Positions 45,050 through 53,103 of a stretch of DNA of 64,000 nucleotides are shown here, one piece after another. The stretch is from Pseudomonas sp. StFLB209. GTDB lineage: Bacteria; Pseudomonadota; Gammaproteobacteria; Pseudomonadales; Pseudomonadaceae. Numbering within the stretch: the first letter of the stretch is position 1; each line of letters opens with the position of its first letter. The notes under the pieces are model-generated. The model worked only from the letters and a program-made list of their open reading frames with translations, had not been told where the DNA came from and searched no databases. Made by a program: the position numbers and the translations under genes. The stretch lies in the NCBI RefSeq assembly GCF_000829415.1, contig NZ_AP014637.1, positions 4,605,001 through 4,669,000 on the forward strand. Direction: 5' to 3'.

Positions 45050-47050
45050 ATGTATGACAGCATCGGCGACATCGTCCATGACCAGACCTTCCTCAAAATC
45101 AGCGGCCTGGGCGCGGACTTTCATCTGAAAATGGAGTCGTTCAACCCGGCCGGTTCGATCAAGCTCAAGACCGCCAGCGGGCTGGTCGACGACCTGCAGG
45201 CGCGGGGGCTGATCCAGCCCGACTCGATCCTCATCGAGTCGTCATCCGGCAATCTTGGCGTAGCCTTGGCCATGCTCTGCGCCGCCCGCGGCCTGCGCTT
45301 TACCTGCGTGGTCGACCCCAACACTGCCAGCCATAACCTGCGCCTGATGCGCAGCTATGGCGCCGAGGTCATTCAGGTCGAAAAAACCGACGCCAATGGC
45401 GGCTTTCTCGGCACCCGAATCGAGTTGATCCGCCAGTTGCAGGCCAGCGACCCGCGTTACCTGTGGCTTAACCAGTACGCCAATGCCGCCAACCCCAAGG
45501 CCCACGCGCGGACCACGGCCCGCGCCATCGCCGGGCACTTTGCCCAGGTCGATTATCTGTTCGTCGGGGCCGGGACCACTGGCACCCTGATGGGCTGCGT
45601 TGAGTATTTTCGCCAGCACAGCCCGCACACCAGAATCATCGCCGTCGACAGCGTGGGGTCGGTGACCTTCGGCACACCCGCCAGCCGGCGTTTCATTCCA
45701 GGTCTGGGCACCAGCCAGCGCCCGCCGATCTTCGCCGCCGAAGGCATTCATGCGCTGGAAATGGTCCCCGAGACCCACACGGTGGTCATGGCTCGGCTGC
45801 TGGCGCGCAGCCGCGGGCTGCTGGTGGGCGGCTCGACGGCCACGGTGATCAGCGCCGTGCATGCCTGGCGCGAGCGTATCGAACCTGGAGCGGTGGTGGT
45901 GGCGGTGTCGCCGGACTGGGGCGAGCGTTACCTCGACACCCTGTATGACGATACGTGGGTTGAGCAGCGCTTTGGTCGCGAGGTGCTGGCGATGAACTTG
46001 GCAGACCTGGGGCGCGAGCCTGCACGCACCACCTGGCTGCCCACCCCACAGGCGGATTTTCATGTGCTCGACGGGCAATGTGTGGCGCAGATTCTGGCGG
46101 CTGATCCGCTGGCCTGTATCGATGACGTGCGCCAGGCCTATCTGGATCACGAAGCCGGGCGCAGCATCAACCCGGACAGCTATTTCCTGCGTTTTCCCCG
46201 GCAGCCGGCTAACCGCATCATTGCCTTGCCGGCCAGCCTGGAGGGTGAGCAGCCGGTCACCGGGATCAAGTGGATTTCCAGTTTTCCGGCCAATATCGAC
46301 AACGGCCTGCAACGGGCTTCGGCGGTATTGCTGCTCAACCGGCCCGACACAGGCTATGCCTATGCCTGCCTGGAAGCCTCTCGGATCAGCGCCATGCGCA
46401 CCGCGGCCTCGGCGGTGCTGGGCGCCTGGTGGAGCAATGGCCAGCGCCGCGCCGCCGACCATCTGGCACTGGTGGGGGCGGGGTTTATTGCCCGCAGCAT
46501 CGTTGATCTGTTGATTGCCGATGGCTGGCGGTTCCAGCGCATCACGGTGCATGACCCGCATGCGCCGTCGGCCGCCGCCTTGATCGGCCATCTGGCCGAA
46601 CAGCACGCGCTGCAAGCCGAGCAGGTTGAGCTGGCGGCCAGTCTGAGCGCCGACCTATTGGTGTTCGCCACCACCGCGCCGACGCCTTACGTGCATGAGC
46701 CGCTGCTGCGTGCCGGTCAGGTGGTGCTGAATATCTCGCTGCGCGATCTGGGGCCAGCAGTGATCGCCCAGGCCAACAACCTGTTCGATGACGTCGAGCA
46801 CTGCCTGAAGGCCGGCACCTCGCCGCAACTGGCGGTCGAGCACTATCAGCAGCGCTCGTTCATCAGCGGCAGCCTGGCGCAATTGATGCTCGGCCAGATC
46901 AGCCTTGATCCGGCCAAACCGACCATCTTCTCGCCATTTGGCCTCGGCGTGCTGGACCTGGCGGTAGGGCAGCGCGTGTATCGCCGGGCGCTGGAGCAGG
47001 GCCGGGCCTTGCCGGTGCCGAATTTTTTCTTTGAATCCAGCCGCTGGTGA
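45050..47050 (+). CDS. SbnA-SbnB fusion, 2,3-diaminopropionate synthesis
   Basis: 666 residues. The first ~325 are a cysteine-synthase-fold PLP enzyme: Lys38 in NPAGSIK, the SSSGNLG loop (64-70) and the phosphate site GAGTTGTLMG near 175. The second part (about 370-666) is an ornithine-cyclodeaminase-like NAD enzyme with IKWISSFPANIDNGLQRAS and the dinucleotide motif VGAGFIA. In staphyloferrin B synthesis, SbnA joins O-phosphoserine and glutamate and SbnB oxidises the product to L-2,3-diaminopropionate and 2-oxoglutarate. Fusion of the two would channel the intermediate. A GTG at 45041, overlapping the previous stop, could add 3 residues. Confidence 0.85.
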   Translation: MYDSIGDIVHDQTFLKISGLGADFHLKMESFNPAGSIKLKTASGLVDDLQARGLIQPDSILIESSSGNLGVALAMLCAARGLRFTCVVDPNTASHNLRLMRSYGAEVIQVEKTDANGGFLGTRIELIRQLQASDPRYLWLNQYANAANPKAHARTTARAIAGHFAQVDYLFVGAGTTGTLMGCVEYFRQHSPHTRIIAVDSVGSVTFGTPASRRFIPGLGTSQRPPIFAAEGIHALEMVPETHTVVMARLLARSRGLLVGGSTATVISAVHAWRERIEPGAVVVAVSPDWGERYLDTLYDDTWVEQRFGREVLAMNLADLGREPARTTWLPTPQADFHVLDGQCVAQILAADPLACIDDVRQAYLDHEAGRSINPDSYFLRFPRQPANRIIALPASLEGEQPVTGIKWISSFPANIDNGLQRASAVLLLNRPDTGYAYACLEASRISAMRTAASAVLGAWWSNGQRRAADHLALVGAGFIARSIVDLLIADGWRFQRITVHDPHAPSAAALIGHLAEQHALQAEQVELAASLSADLLVFATTAPTPYVHEPLLRAGQVVLNISLRDLGPAVIAQANNLFDDVEHCLKAGTSPQLAVEHYQQRSFISGSLAQLMLGQISLDPAKPTIFSPFGLGVLDLAVGQRVYRRALEQGRALPVPNFFFESSRW

Positions 47051-47055
47051 CGACC

Positions 47056-48753
47056 ATGTACACAATCGCCATTGTCGGTATGGGCTCGCGCGGGCTGAGC
47101 CTGCTGGAGCAGTTCATTGCCCTGAGCCGCGCCAACCCGCATCTGCCGCTGCAACTGGACCTGTTCGATCCCGCTACTCCGGGCAGTGGCCTGCACCTGA
47201 GTGACCAGCCCGATTACCTGATGCTCAACACCATGGCCGGGCAGATCTCTGCGTTCTGCACCGCCCACCCGGCCACCCAACCGCCGGGGCCGAGCTTCCT
47301 GCAGTGGTGCCAAGCGCGAGATCTGCGCCTCGACGCCCGCGGCCATGTCGACCCCAGCGGGCAGGGCCGGCCGCTGGCCTTCGCTGACTTCGTGCCGCGT
47401 CGTTTGCTGGGGCTGTACTTGCAAGACAGCTACCGCTGGCTGCTGGGGCATTGCCCGGCACAGTTGCAGGTGCGTCACTACCCGCAGCGGGTGAGCCGTG
47501 CCCTGCCTGCGGCCGGTGGTTCGGGGTGGCAACTGACCACCCAAGAGGGCACTTGTCATCACTACCACGGATTGTTCATCACCAGCGGCCATGCGCCGGC
47601 CACGCCGCTGCCGGCCGAACCCGGCGCACGGGTGGCGATCGAGGGCCTGGGCCTGAGCGCCATGGATTGCATCGCCGAACTGACCCAAGGCCGTGGCGGC
47701 CGCTACGTGGCTGATAACGGCCTGGCCGGTTGGCGCTACCTGCCCAGCGGCCGCGAGCCGCAAATCTACCTGTATTCACGCAGTGGCTTGCCGTTTCATG
47801 CCCGGCCAAGCGGTTTTGACGCGCCGTGCCAGCCTTGGCCACGGCTGTTCTTCACCGCCGAGGCCATCGAACGGCTGCGCGCAGAGTCTGGTTGCGCGCG
47901 GCTGGACTTCGCCCGCGATCTGCTGCCGTTGATCACCGATGAAATGCGCGCGGTGTTCTATCAGGCCAGCGTCAGCCTGGCCGAGCCGCAAGGGTTGCCC
48001 GCAGTCCAGCAGGCCTTGCGCGAGACGGCGCAGCGCGATGAGTTGTTTGCGCAACTGGCCCGACAGTGGGGGGCTTTCGAGCCGCTGCACTGGATGCCGA
48101 TGCAGCCGTGGACGGGCGACGATTACCCGCAGTGGCTGCGCCGCTGGCTTGAGCAAGACCTGATTCGCAGCCGCCTGGGCCGCCGCGCCAGCCCACTGAC
48201 CCAGGCCCTGGAAGTCTGGCGTGACTACCGCGACCTGCTGCGCCTGGCGGTTGACCACGACGGCCTGCTGGCGCACTCACGGGTGGATTTTTACCGCCGT
48301 TTTGCCGGGCTCTCCAACCGTCTGGTCGGCGGCCCGCAGCAAGAGCGCTACGAAGACCTGCTGGCGTTGCTCGACGCCGGCGTGGTGCACCTGCTGGCCC
48401 CAGGTCAGGTGCCTGCGCAACTGGACTGCATCGTTCGGGCACGCAATGCCCACAGCGGCCTGAGACTCAATGCCAGCGGTTTGCTCGGCGACCTGCAACG
48501 TCAGGGCCTGATCCGAGCCGCTCAGGCGTTTCCCGCCGACGGCGTGTTGGTCAACGACCAACACCGCGCCATCCGCGCTGATGGCTGCGCACATTCGCGG
48601 CTATGGCTGCTGGGGCCAGTGGTGGAAGGCAGCAGCTTTTACAACCACTACGTACCGACCCCCGACCCGCATTGCCTGGCGCCGCTCCAGGCGCGCCGGG
48701 CGGTGCAGGACTGCCTGGGCGCATTGGCCTCGCCGTGCGCCGTGGCCTGTTGA
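47056..48753 (+). CDS. FAD/NAD(P)-binding protein (PF13454-like)
   Basis: 565 residues. It begins with a dinucleotide-binding motif (IAIVGMGSRGLSLLEQFI) followed by the LDLFDPATPGSGLHLSDQPDYLMLNT region typical of this FAD-NAD(P)-binding family. Later pieces include a strand-loop VAIEGLGLSAMDCI and a C-terminal WLLGPVVEGSSFYNHYVPTP. Members occur in many secondary-metabolite clusters, but few are characterised. It could oxidise or reduce a hydrazine, hydrazone or diamino-acid intermediate. A GTG at 47047 overlapping the previous stop would add 3 residues; the same GTGAC-N4-ATGTA layout occurs at 45041. Confidence 0.7.
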   Translation: MYTIAIVGMGSRGLSLLEQFIALSRANPHLPLQLDLFDPATPGSGLHLSDQPDYLMLNTMAGQISAFCTAHPATQPPGPSFLQWCQARDLRLDARGHVDPSGQGRPLAFADFVPRRLLGLYLQDSYRWLLGHCPAQLQVRHYPQRVSRALPAAGGSGWQLTTQEGTCHHYHGLFITSGHAPATPLPAEPGARVAIEGLGLSAMDCIAELTQGRGGRYVADNGLAGWRYLPSGREPQIYLYSRSGLPFHARPSGFDAPCQPWPRLFFTAEAIERLRAESGCARLDFARDLLPLITDEMRAVFYQASVSLAEPQGLPAVQQALRETAQRDELFAQLARQWGAFEPLHWMPMQPWTGDDYPQWLRRWLEQDLIRSRLGRRASPLTQALEVWRDYRDLLRLAVDHDGLLAHSRVDFYRRFAGLSNRLVGGPQQERYEDLLALLDAGVVHLLAPGQVPAQLDCIVRARNAHSGLRLNASGLLGDLQRQGLIRAAQAFPADGVLVNDQHRAIRADGCAHSRLWLLGPVVEGSSFYNHYVPTPDPHCLAPLQARRAVQDCLGALASPCAVAC

Positions 48754-48784
48754 CCCCGTTTTCTCACTGACAAGGACCGACCCC

Positions 48785-49423
48785 ATGTACTCGATACCCT
48801 ACGAACTGACCCTGCTCACCGCGCTGGCCGGCGCCTTTATCGTGCTGATCATCAGCCCGGGACCGAATTTTCTGGTCATCACCCAATTGTCCTGCAGCCA
48901 GTCGCGCCAGCAAGGCATCTGTGCCGGTCTTGGCGTGGCCTCGGGCAGTATCATCTGGGCGCTGCTGGCCGTCACCGGCCTGGGCCTGATGTTCCAGCAG
49001 TTGCCTTGGCTGCAGCCGGCCCTGCAACTGCTTGGCGGCGTTTATCTGGGCTGGCTGGGAATCAAAAGCCTGCGCAGCGCCGGCAACCCGCCGGCCCCTC
49101 GCGATATCAACGCACTGGGCATTGCCAGCCTGAGCCGCGCCTACCGCTTCGGCCTGCTCACCAACCTGACCAACCCCAAGGCGTTGGCGTTCTATACCAG
49201 CGTGTTCACCACCGTCGCTGCACCGGGCCTGCCCATCTGGGTGCGCAGCGCCGGGGTCTCGATCATCGCGGTGTTGGCCATCTCTTGGTTCGTACTGCTC
49301 GCCACCCTGTTCTCGATCCCGGCCATCCAGGCCCGCTACCAGCGCATGAAAAAAGCCATCGACATCATCACCGGGCTGTTCATGGTCGGTTTTGGCCTGC
49401 GTTTGCTGGTGGGGTTGCTCTGA
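48785..49423 (+). CDS. LysE/RhtB-family exporter
   Basis: 212 residues with about six membrane helices. The family's N-terminal ISPGPNFLVIT motif and the LLTNLTNPKALAFY segment are both clear. These proteins export amino acids or related small molecules from the cytoplasm. Within this operon it is the likely exporter of the amino-acid-like product or of a toxic intermediate. AAGGA lies about 12 bases upstream of the ATG. Confidence 0.85.
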   Translation: MYSIPYELTLLTALAGAFIVLIISPGPNFLVITQLSCSQSRQQGICAGLGVASGSIIWALLAVTGLGLMFQQLPWLQPALQLLGGVYLGWLGIKSLRSAGNPPAPRDINALGIASLSRAYRFGLLTNLTNPKALAFYTSVFTTVAAPGLPIWVRSAGVSIIAVLAISWFVLLATLFSIPAIQARYQRMKKAIDIITGLFMVGFGLRLLVGLL

Positions 49424-49458
49424 TTCTCTCCAAATCTCTGATTGTTAATGAATATCTC

Positions 49459-49500
49459 GTAGGAGCGGTCGGGCGGCGATCCGCTTTAGCCGCGAAGGCT
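49459..49500. repeat. REP element inside the biosynthetic operon
   Basis: GTAGGAGCGGTCGGGCGGCGATCCGC-like arm (in part) followed by TTTAGCCGCGAAGGC. It separates the LysE gene from the last two genes and could affect mRNA decay or act as a partial terminator. Confidence 0.65.
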
Positions 49501-49522
49501 TTTACTGATGCAGGAGAGCACC

Positions 49523-50677
49523 ATGCACACCAGCAACTGGCATTACCCCACCTCCATCCGCGTCGGCGCCGGGCGCGTCCGTGAGCTTGCCGACGCCTGC
49601 CGCAGCGCCGGCATCCAGCGTCCGCTGTTGATCACCGACCGCGACCTGGGCAGCCAGCCGATGATCCAGCAAGCCCTGGACGACTGCCGCCGCGAACTCG
49701 GCCAGTGCGCACTGTTCGATCAGGTCAAGGGCAACCCCACCGGCAGCAACGTCGCCGCAGGCCTTGAGCGCTACAAAGCCGGCCAGCACGACGGGGTGAT
49801 CGCCTTCGGTGGCGGCTCGGCACTGGACGCCGCCAAGGCCGTGGCTCTGATGTCCGGCCAGCACCGCCCGCTGTGGGATTTTGAAGACATCGGCACCAAC
49901 CACCTGCGCGCCAACCCCGACGGCATTGCGCCGCTTATCGCTGTGCCGACCACCGCCGGCACCGGTTCGGAAGTCGGTCGCGCCGCGGTCATCACCGACG
50001 AAGCGGCACGGGTCAAACGCACCATCCTGCACCTGCGGATGATGCCCAAAGTGGCGATTCTCGATGCCCGGCTGACCCTCAGCCTGCCACCGGCACTGAC
50101 CGCCGCCACCGGCATGGACGCGCTGACCCACTGCTTCGAAGCCTGGTGCTCGCCGGTCTGGCACCCGATGGCCGAAGCCGTGGCGGTCAAGGGCCTGCAG
50201 ATGATCCGCCAGCACCTGCCGCGGGTGGTGTGCGATGGCCAGGACCTTGAGGCCCGCGAGCAAATGCTGGTCGCCTCCAGCCTCGGCGCAGCGGCGTTTC
50301 AGCGCGGGCTGGGTGGCGTGCATGCCATTGCCCAGTCGCTGGGCGCGCTCTACGACCATCACCACGGGCTGCTCAACGCGATCGTGTTGCCCTATGTGCT
50401 GCTGGCCAACGAGGCGGCGCTGCATCAACCCATGAACGAGCTGGCCCATGACCTGCGTTTGCCCAAACCGGGCTTCAATGGGGTCATGGACTGGTTACTG
50501 CAATTGCGCCACGACTGCGGCATCCCGCACACACTGACGGCATTGGCTATTGATGAGCGTGATGCCGAATTGATCGGCCGGATGGCCTTCAAGGATGGCT
50601 GCTCGCACACCAACCCGGTGCGTCACAGTGCCGAGGGCTATCAACGGATTTTCAGCCATGCCGTGCAGGGGATGTGA
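49523..50677 (+). CDS. Iron-containing (group III) alcohol dehydrogenase
   Basis: 384 residues, from the ATG with AGGAGA 7 bases upstream. The NAD site is FGGGSALDAAKAVAL (in part), then PTTAGTGSEVGRAAV. Metal ligands are the Asp and His in GMDALTHCFEAW, the His of GGVHAIAQSLG and a His of YDHHHG. Such enzymes reduce aldehydes to alcohols or the reverse. Here it could act on 2-aminoadipate semialdehyde, the expected by-product of hydrazine release, or on a pathway aldehyde. It is followed directly by the hydrolase (GTGA overlap). Confidence 0.87.
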   Translation: MHTSNWHYPTSIRVGAGRVRELADACRSAGIQRPLLITDRDLGSQPMIQQALDDCRRELGQCALFDQVKGNPTGSNVAAGLERYKAGQHDGVIAFGGGSALDAAKAVALMSGQHRPLWDFEDIGTNHLRANPDGIAPLIAVPTTAGTGSEVGRAAVITDEAARVKRTILHLRMMPKVAILDARLTLSLPPALTAATGMDALTHCFEAWCSPVWHPMAEAVAVKGLQMIRQHLPRVVCDGQDLEAREQMLVASSLGAAAFQRGLGGVHAIAQSLGALYDHHHGLLNAIVLPYVLLANEAALHQPMNELAHDLRLPKPGFNGVMDWLLQLRHDCGIPHTLTALAIDERDAELIGRMAFKDGCSHTNPVRHSAEGYQRIFSHAVQGM

Positions 50678-51789
50678 GGGTGCAGCAGCTCAATGACTTC
50701 TGGCTGCGGCAGGTCGACAGCGGGCGGATTGTCGGTGGGGTGTTGTTGCTGGCCGAGGCCGGTGAACTGCGCTATGCCAGTGCTTGTGGCTGGGCTGACC
50801 GCGAGGCGCAACGACCCATGCAGCGCGACACCGCCATGCGCCTGGCGTCGCTGAGCAAACTGCTGACTTCGATCGCCGTGCTGCATCTGTGCGAAACGGG
50901 CGTACTGGACCTGAACGGCCCTGTCAGTGACTGGCTGGGGTATTTTCGCCCACGCCTCACCGATGGTCGCGAGGCAGTGATAACCCTGCGCCAGTTGCTG
51001 TGCCATACGGCGGGGCTGGGCTACGGTTTTGAATTAGCGCCGGGCAACGCCTACCAACGGGCCAGGGTGTCTGACGGGCTGGATGACCCAAGCCACAGCC
51101 TGCAAGACAACCTGCAGCGTTTGGCACAGCTGCCACTGTTGTTCGAGCCGGGTACGGCGTGGCGCTACTCGCTGGGCACTGATGTGCTGGGGGCGGTCAT
51201 CGAGGTGGCCTGCGGTCTGGATCTGGCTGAGGCGATCAACCGCTATGTCACAGGTCCGCTGCAGATGCGCAGCACCGGCTTTACTGCCTGCGACTCTCTG
51301 GCCCGCGCCTACAAGGACGCCCCGACGCTGCCACAACCGATCAGCGATCATGATCGTCTGCCGCTGGATGGCGGGGTGGCACTGCTCAGTGCCCGCCGGG
51401 CGTTCAACCGCCAGGCTTACGCCTCAGCCGGCGCCGGGTTGGTCGGCACCGCCGATGATTACCTGCGCTTGCTTGAGTGCTTGCGCCTGGGCGGTGCGCC
51501 GCTGCTCAGCCCGGTCAGTTGCGCGTTACTGACCGCCAACGCGTTGGGCGAGCTGCCCATGACCAGTCGCGGCGCTGGCTGGGGCTTCGGCCTGGGGCCG
51601 GCGGTGCTGCTTGACCCTGTGGCTGCCGGCCAGCCGCAAGGGGCGGGTAGCTGGGGCTGGTGCGGGTTGTATGGTTGCCACTATTGGGTCGACCCGCAGG
51701 CCCAGCGCAGCCTGGTGGTGCTGACCAATACCGCAGTGGCCGGCGCCTGGGGCGAGCTGGCAGACGGGATCGTGCAGCACATCTATTGA
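50674..51789 (+). CDS. Beta-lactamase-fold serine hydrolase
   Basis: 371 residues from a GTG overlapping the previous stop. The SXXK motif is SLSK (Ser59, Lys62). The second motif is YSL rather than YSN, and HTAGLGYGFE with the late LYGCHYWVDP (replacing KTG/HXG) follows the class C/esterase B pattern. There is no signal peptide, so the protein should be cytoplasmic and is not a drug beta-lactamase. Members in biosynthetic clusters act as esterases, amidases or acyltransferases. A final condensing or releasing step, or self-protection, is possible. It ends the operon. Confidence 0.8.
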   Translation: MRVQQLNDFWLRQVDSGRIVGGVLLLAEAGELRYASACGWADREAQRPMQRDTAMRLASLSKLLTSIAVLHLCETGVLDLNGPVSDWLGYFRPRLTDGREAVITLRQLLCHTAGLGYGFELAPGNAYQRARVSDGLDDPSHSLQDNLQRLAQLPLLFEPGTAWRYSLGTDVLGAVIEVACGLDLAEAINRYVTGPLQMRSTGFTACDSLARAYKDAPTLPQPISDHDRLPLDGGVALLSARRAFNRQAYASAGAGLVGTADDYLRLLECLRLGGAPLLSPVSCALLTANALGELPMTSRGAGWGFGLGPAVLLDPVAAGQPQGAGSWGWCGLYGCHYWVDPQAQRSLVVLTNTAVAGAWGELADGIVQHIY

Positions 51790-51831
51790 TGAGCGGCCAC
51801 AGGGTATGGCTAATGAACGCGGCGGTTCTGG

Positions 51832-52251
51832 CTAGCGTTGGCGTTTGTTTGCCGGTTTGCTGCGTACCGGTTGCGACGGCATCGGCGCAAAGATCGCCCT
51901 GATGCCCCTGCATTGCGGATAGTCCGCACAGCCCCAGAAGTTGTCGCCAGCCTTGGCGCCGCTACGCGCCACTTTCATGACCATGGTCTTGCGGCAATGC
52001 GGGCAGGCCGGGGCATGTGTCTTCGCATCGGGCGGCGGGGCGGCAGGCTTGGCTTCTCTGGCCTTGGGCCGGGCGGTTGTGGTTTTGCCGGTCGGCGCGG
52101 GCCGCGCCTCTTGGGCCATCGGCGGTGCGGTGTCTGGCAGACTTTCGGGGGCTGCCAGTCGCTTGCGCTCGGCAAATGCCGTGACAAGCCTGCTGATAAA
52201 AGGCAGCTTTCTGGCGAGCCTGAGCAGCAGGGAAGGCGATTGGTGTGTCAT
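51832..52251 (-). CDS. Small protein with a topoisomerase-type zinc ribbon
   Basis: 139 residues from MTHQSPS. A basic N-terminus and a Pro/Ala/Lys-rich linker lead to a C-terminal C4 zinc ribbon: CPHC, then GDNFWGCADYPQC, as in the DNA-binding repeats of topoisomerase I. Such stand-alone ribbons are thought to bind DNA. It is convergent with the operon above (stop codons 42 bases apart). Confidence 0.75.
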   Translation of the reverse strand: MTHQSPSLLLRLARKLPFISRLVTAFAERKRLAAPESLPDTAPPMAQEARPAPTGKTTTARPKAREAKPAAPPPDAKTHAPACPHCRKTMVMKVARSGAKAGDNFWGCADYPQCRGIRAIFAPMPSQPVRSKPANKRQR

Positions 52252-52396
52252 GGGGGCTGTCGTAAAAGTGAACCGTGTGGGCGCCATGCAGGTGGCGGCC
52301 GGAGTCTGATGTTAGCGCAACCCTGGCGTGGTGATTGACAGGTGTCAGGCTGCTGGGCAGTCTGATGGCCTTACGACATTTGGGATGAGGGGCATC

Positions 52397-52654
52397 ATGG
52401 ACAACGAAGCACTCAGAAACAAGCTCAACGTCATGATTGCCGAGCAACTGGGCATTTCAGAGCAGGAGGTCAGCCGTGGCTATGGCGGTTACGGTCACAC
52501 CCTGGAAAATCTGGGTGCAGATGAGTACGACATCATCAGCCTGCTGATGGCGCTGTCTGGCGAGTTTGGCATCAGCATCTCGGATGAAGACGCACAGACT
52601 CTGGATACGCCGAAAGCGATTTACGAGTACATACTCAAGCAGACTAAGGGCTGA
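52397..52654 (+). CDS. Acyl-carrier-protein-like protein without the attachment serine
   Basis: 85 residues starting after a GAGG-containing leader. The four-helix carrier pattern is clear (LENLGADEYDIISLLMAL, FGISISDEDAQTLDTPKAIYEYI). The usual Asp-Ser-Leu attachment site is Asp42-Glu43-Tyr44, so no phosphopantetheine can be added. It is a lone gene and not near fatty-acid or polyketide genes. It may be a structural or regulatory relative of carrier proteins. Confidence 0.7.
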   Translation: MDNEALRNKLNVMIAEQLGISEQEVSRGYGGYGHTLENLGADEYDIISLLMALSGEFGISISDEDAQTLDTPKAIYEYILKQTKG

Positions 52655-52755
52655 CCTGAATCGATTGATGGCCAAAGGCAATCAATTTTTGCTGATGTCT
52701 TTATGATGTCATGGTAAAACACGGGCTGGAATGACTTACCAGGCCAGGGAATGCC

Positions 52756-53046
52756 ATGCTAAAAATCGTCAGTCACGTTGTTGCCTTGTTGCTTTTGTCC
52801 TGCACGCTGGCGGTTGGAGCCAAGGAAACCCGGGTCCCCGACTCGGTGATCGTGCAACGCCTGATCGAGGAGTCCATCGCCCAATACCCCGGCAGATGCC
52901 CTTGCCCTTATAACGCCGCGAGCAATGGCAGCCGTTGTGGCAAGCGCAGTGCTTACAACCGCGACGGCGGCTATGCGCCCTTGTGCTTCAAGGAAGATGT
53001 CACCAAGGAAATGGTCCAGGCGTATCGGCAGCGTTCTGCCAGATAG
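52756..53046 (+). CDS. Small secreted Cys-rich protein
   Basis: 96 residues with a signal peptide (cleavage near LAVGA). The mature part has a recurring secreted domain: CPCPYNAASNGSRCGKRSAY, then a glycine pair and APLCF. Six Cys in all, one in the signal peptide, so the mature protein has five. Similar small domains occur alone or next to nucleases; I know of no assigned function. Confidence 0.7.
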   Translation: MLKIVSHVVALLLLSCTLAVGAKETRVPDSVIVQRLIEESIAQYPGRCPCPYNAASNGSRCGKRSAYNRDGGYAPLCFKEDVTKEMVQAYRQRSAR

Positions 53047-53047
53047 C

Positions 53048-53090
53048 TTGCTCACCGGTACGCGTACTTATGCGCGTGATCGGTGAGCAA
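53048..53090. terminator. Large stem-loop between convergent genes
   Basis: Perfect 10-bp stem (TTGCTCACCG / CGGTGAGCAA) with a 23-base loop that has further pairing. It sits just after the small secreted gene and 13 bases before the end of the aldehyde dehydrogenase gene on the other strand. No T run, so it may act as an mRNA barrier rather than a classic terminator. Confidence 0.5.
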
Positions 53091-53103
53091 AGCGGCCACA
53101 AAT

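Noticed and set aside
43719..50677. A siderophore cluster (N-hydroxylase plus SbnAB plus exporter)
   Set aside because: There is no NIS synthetase, NRPS, receptor or Fur box in the operon. The cupin/MetRS/oxidase trio explains the N-hydroxylase better. A chelating product is still not excluded.
50674..51789. Antibiotic-resistance beta-lactamase
   Set aside because: No signal peptide, a YSL second motif, and a place in a biosynthetic operon argue for an esterase/amidase-like enzyme.
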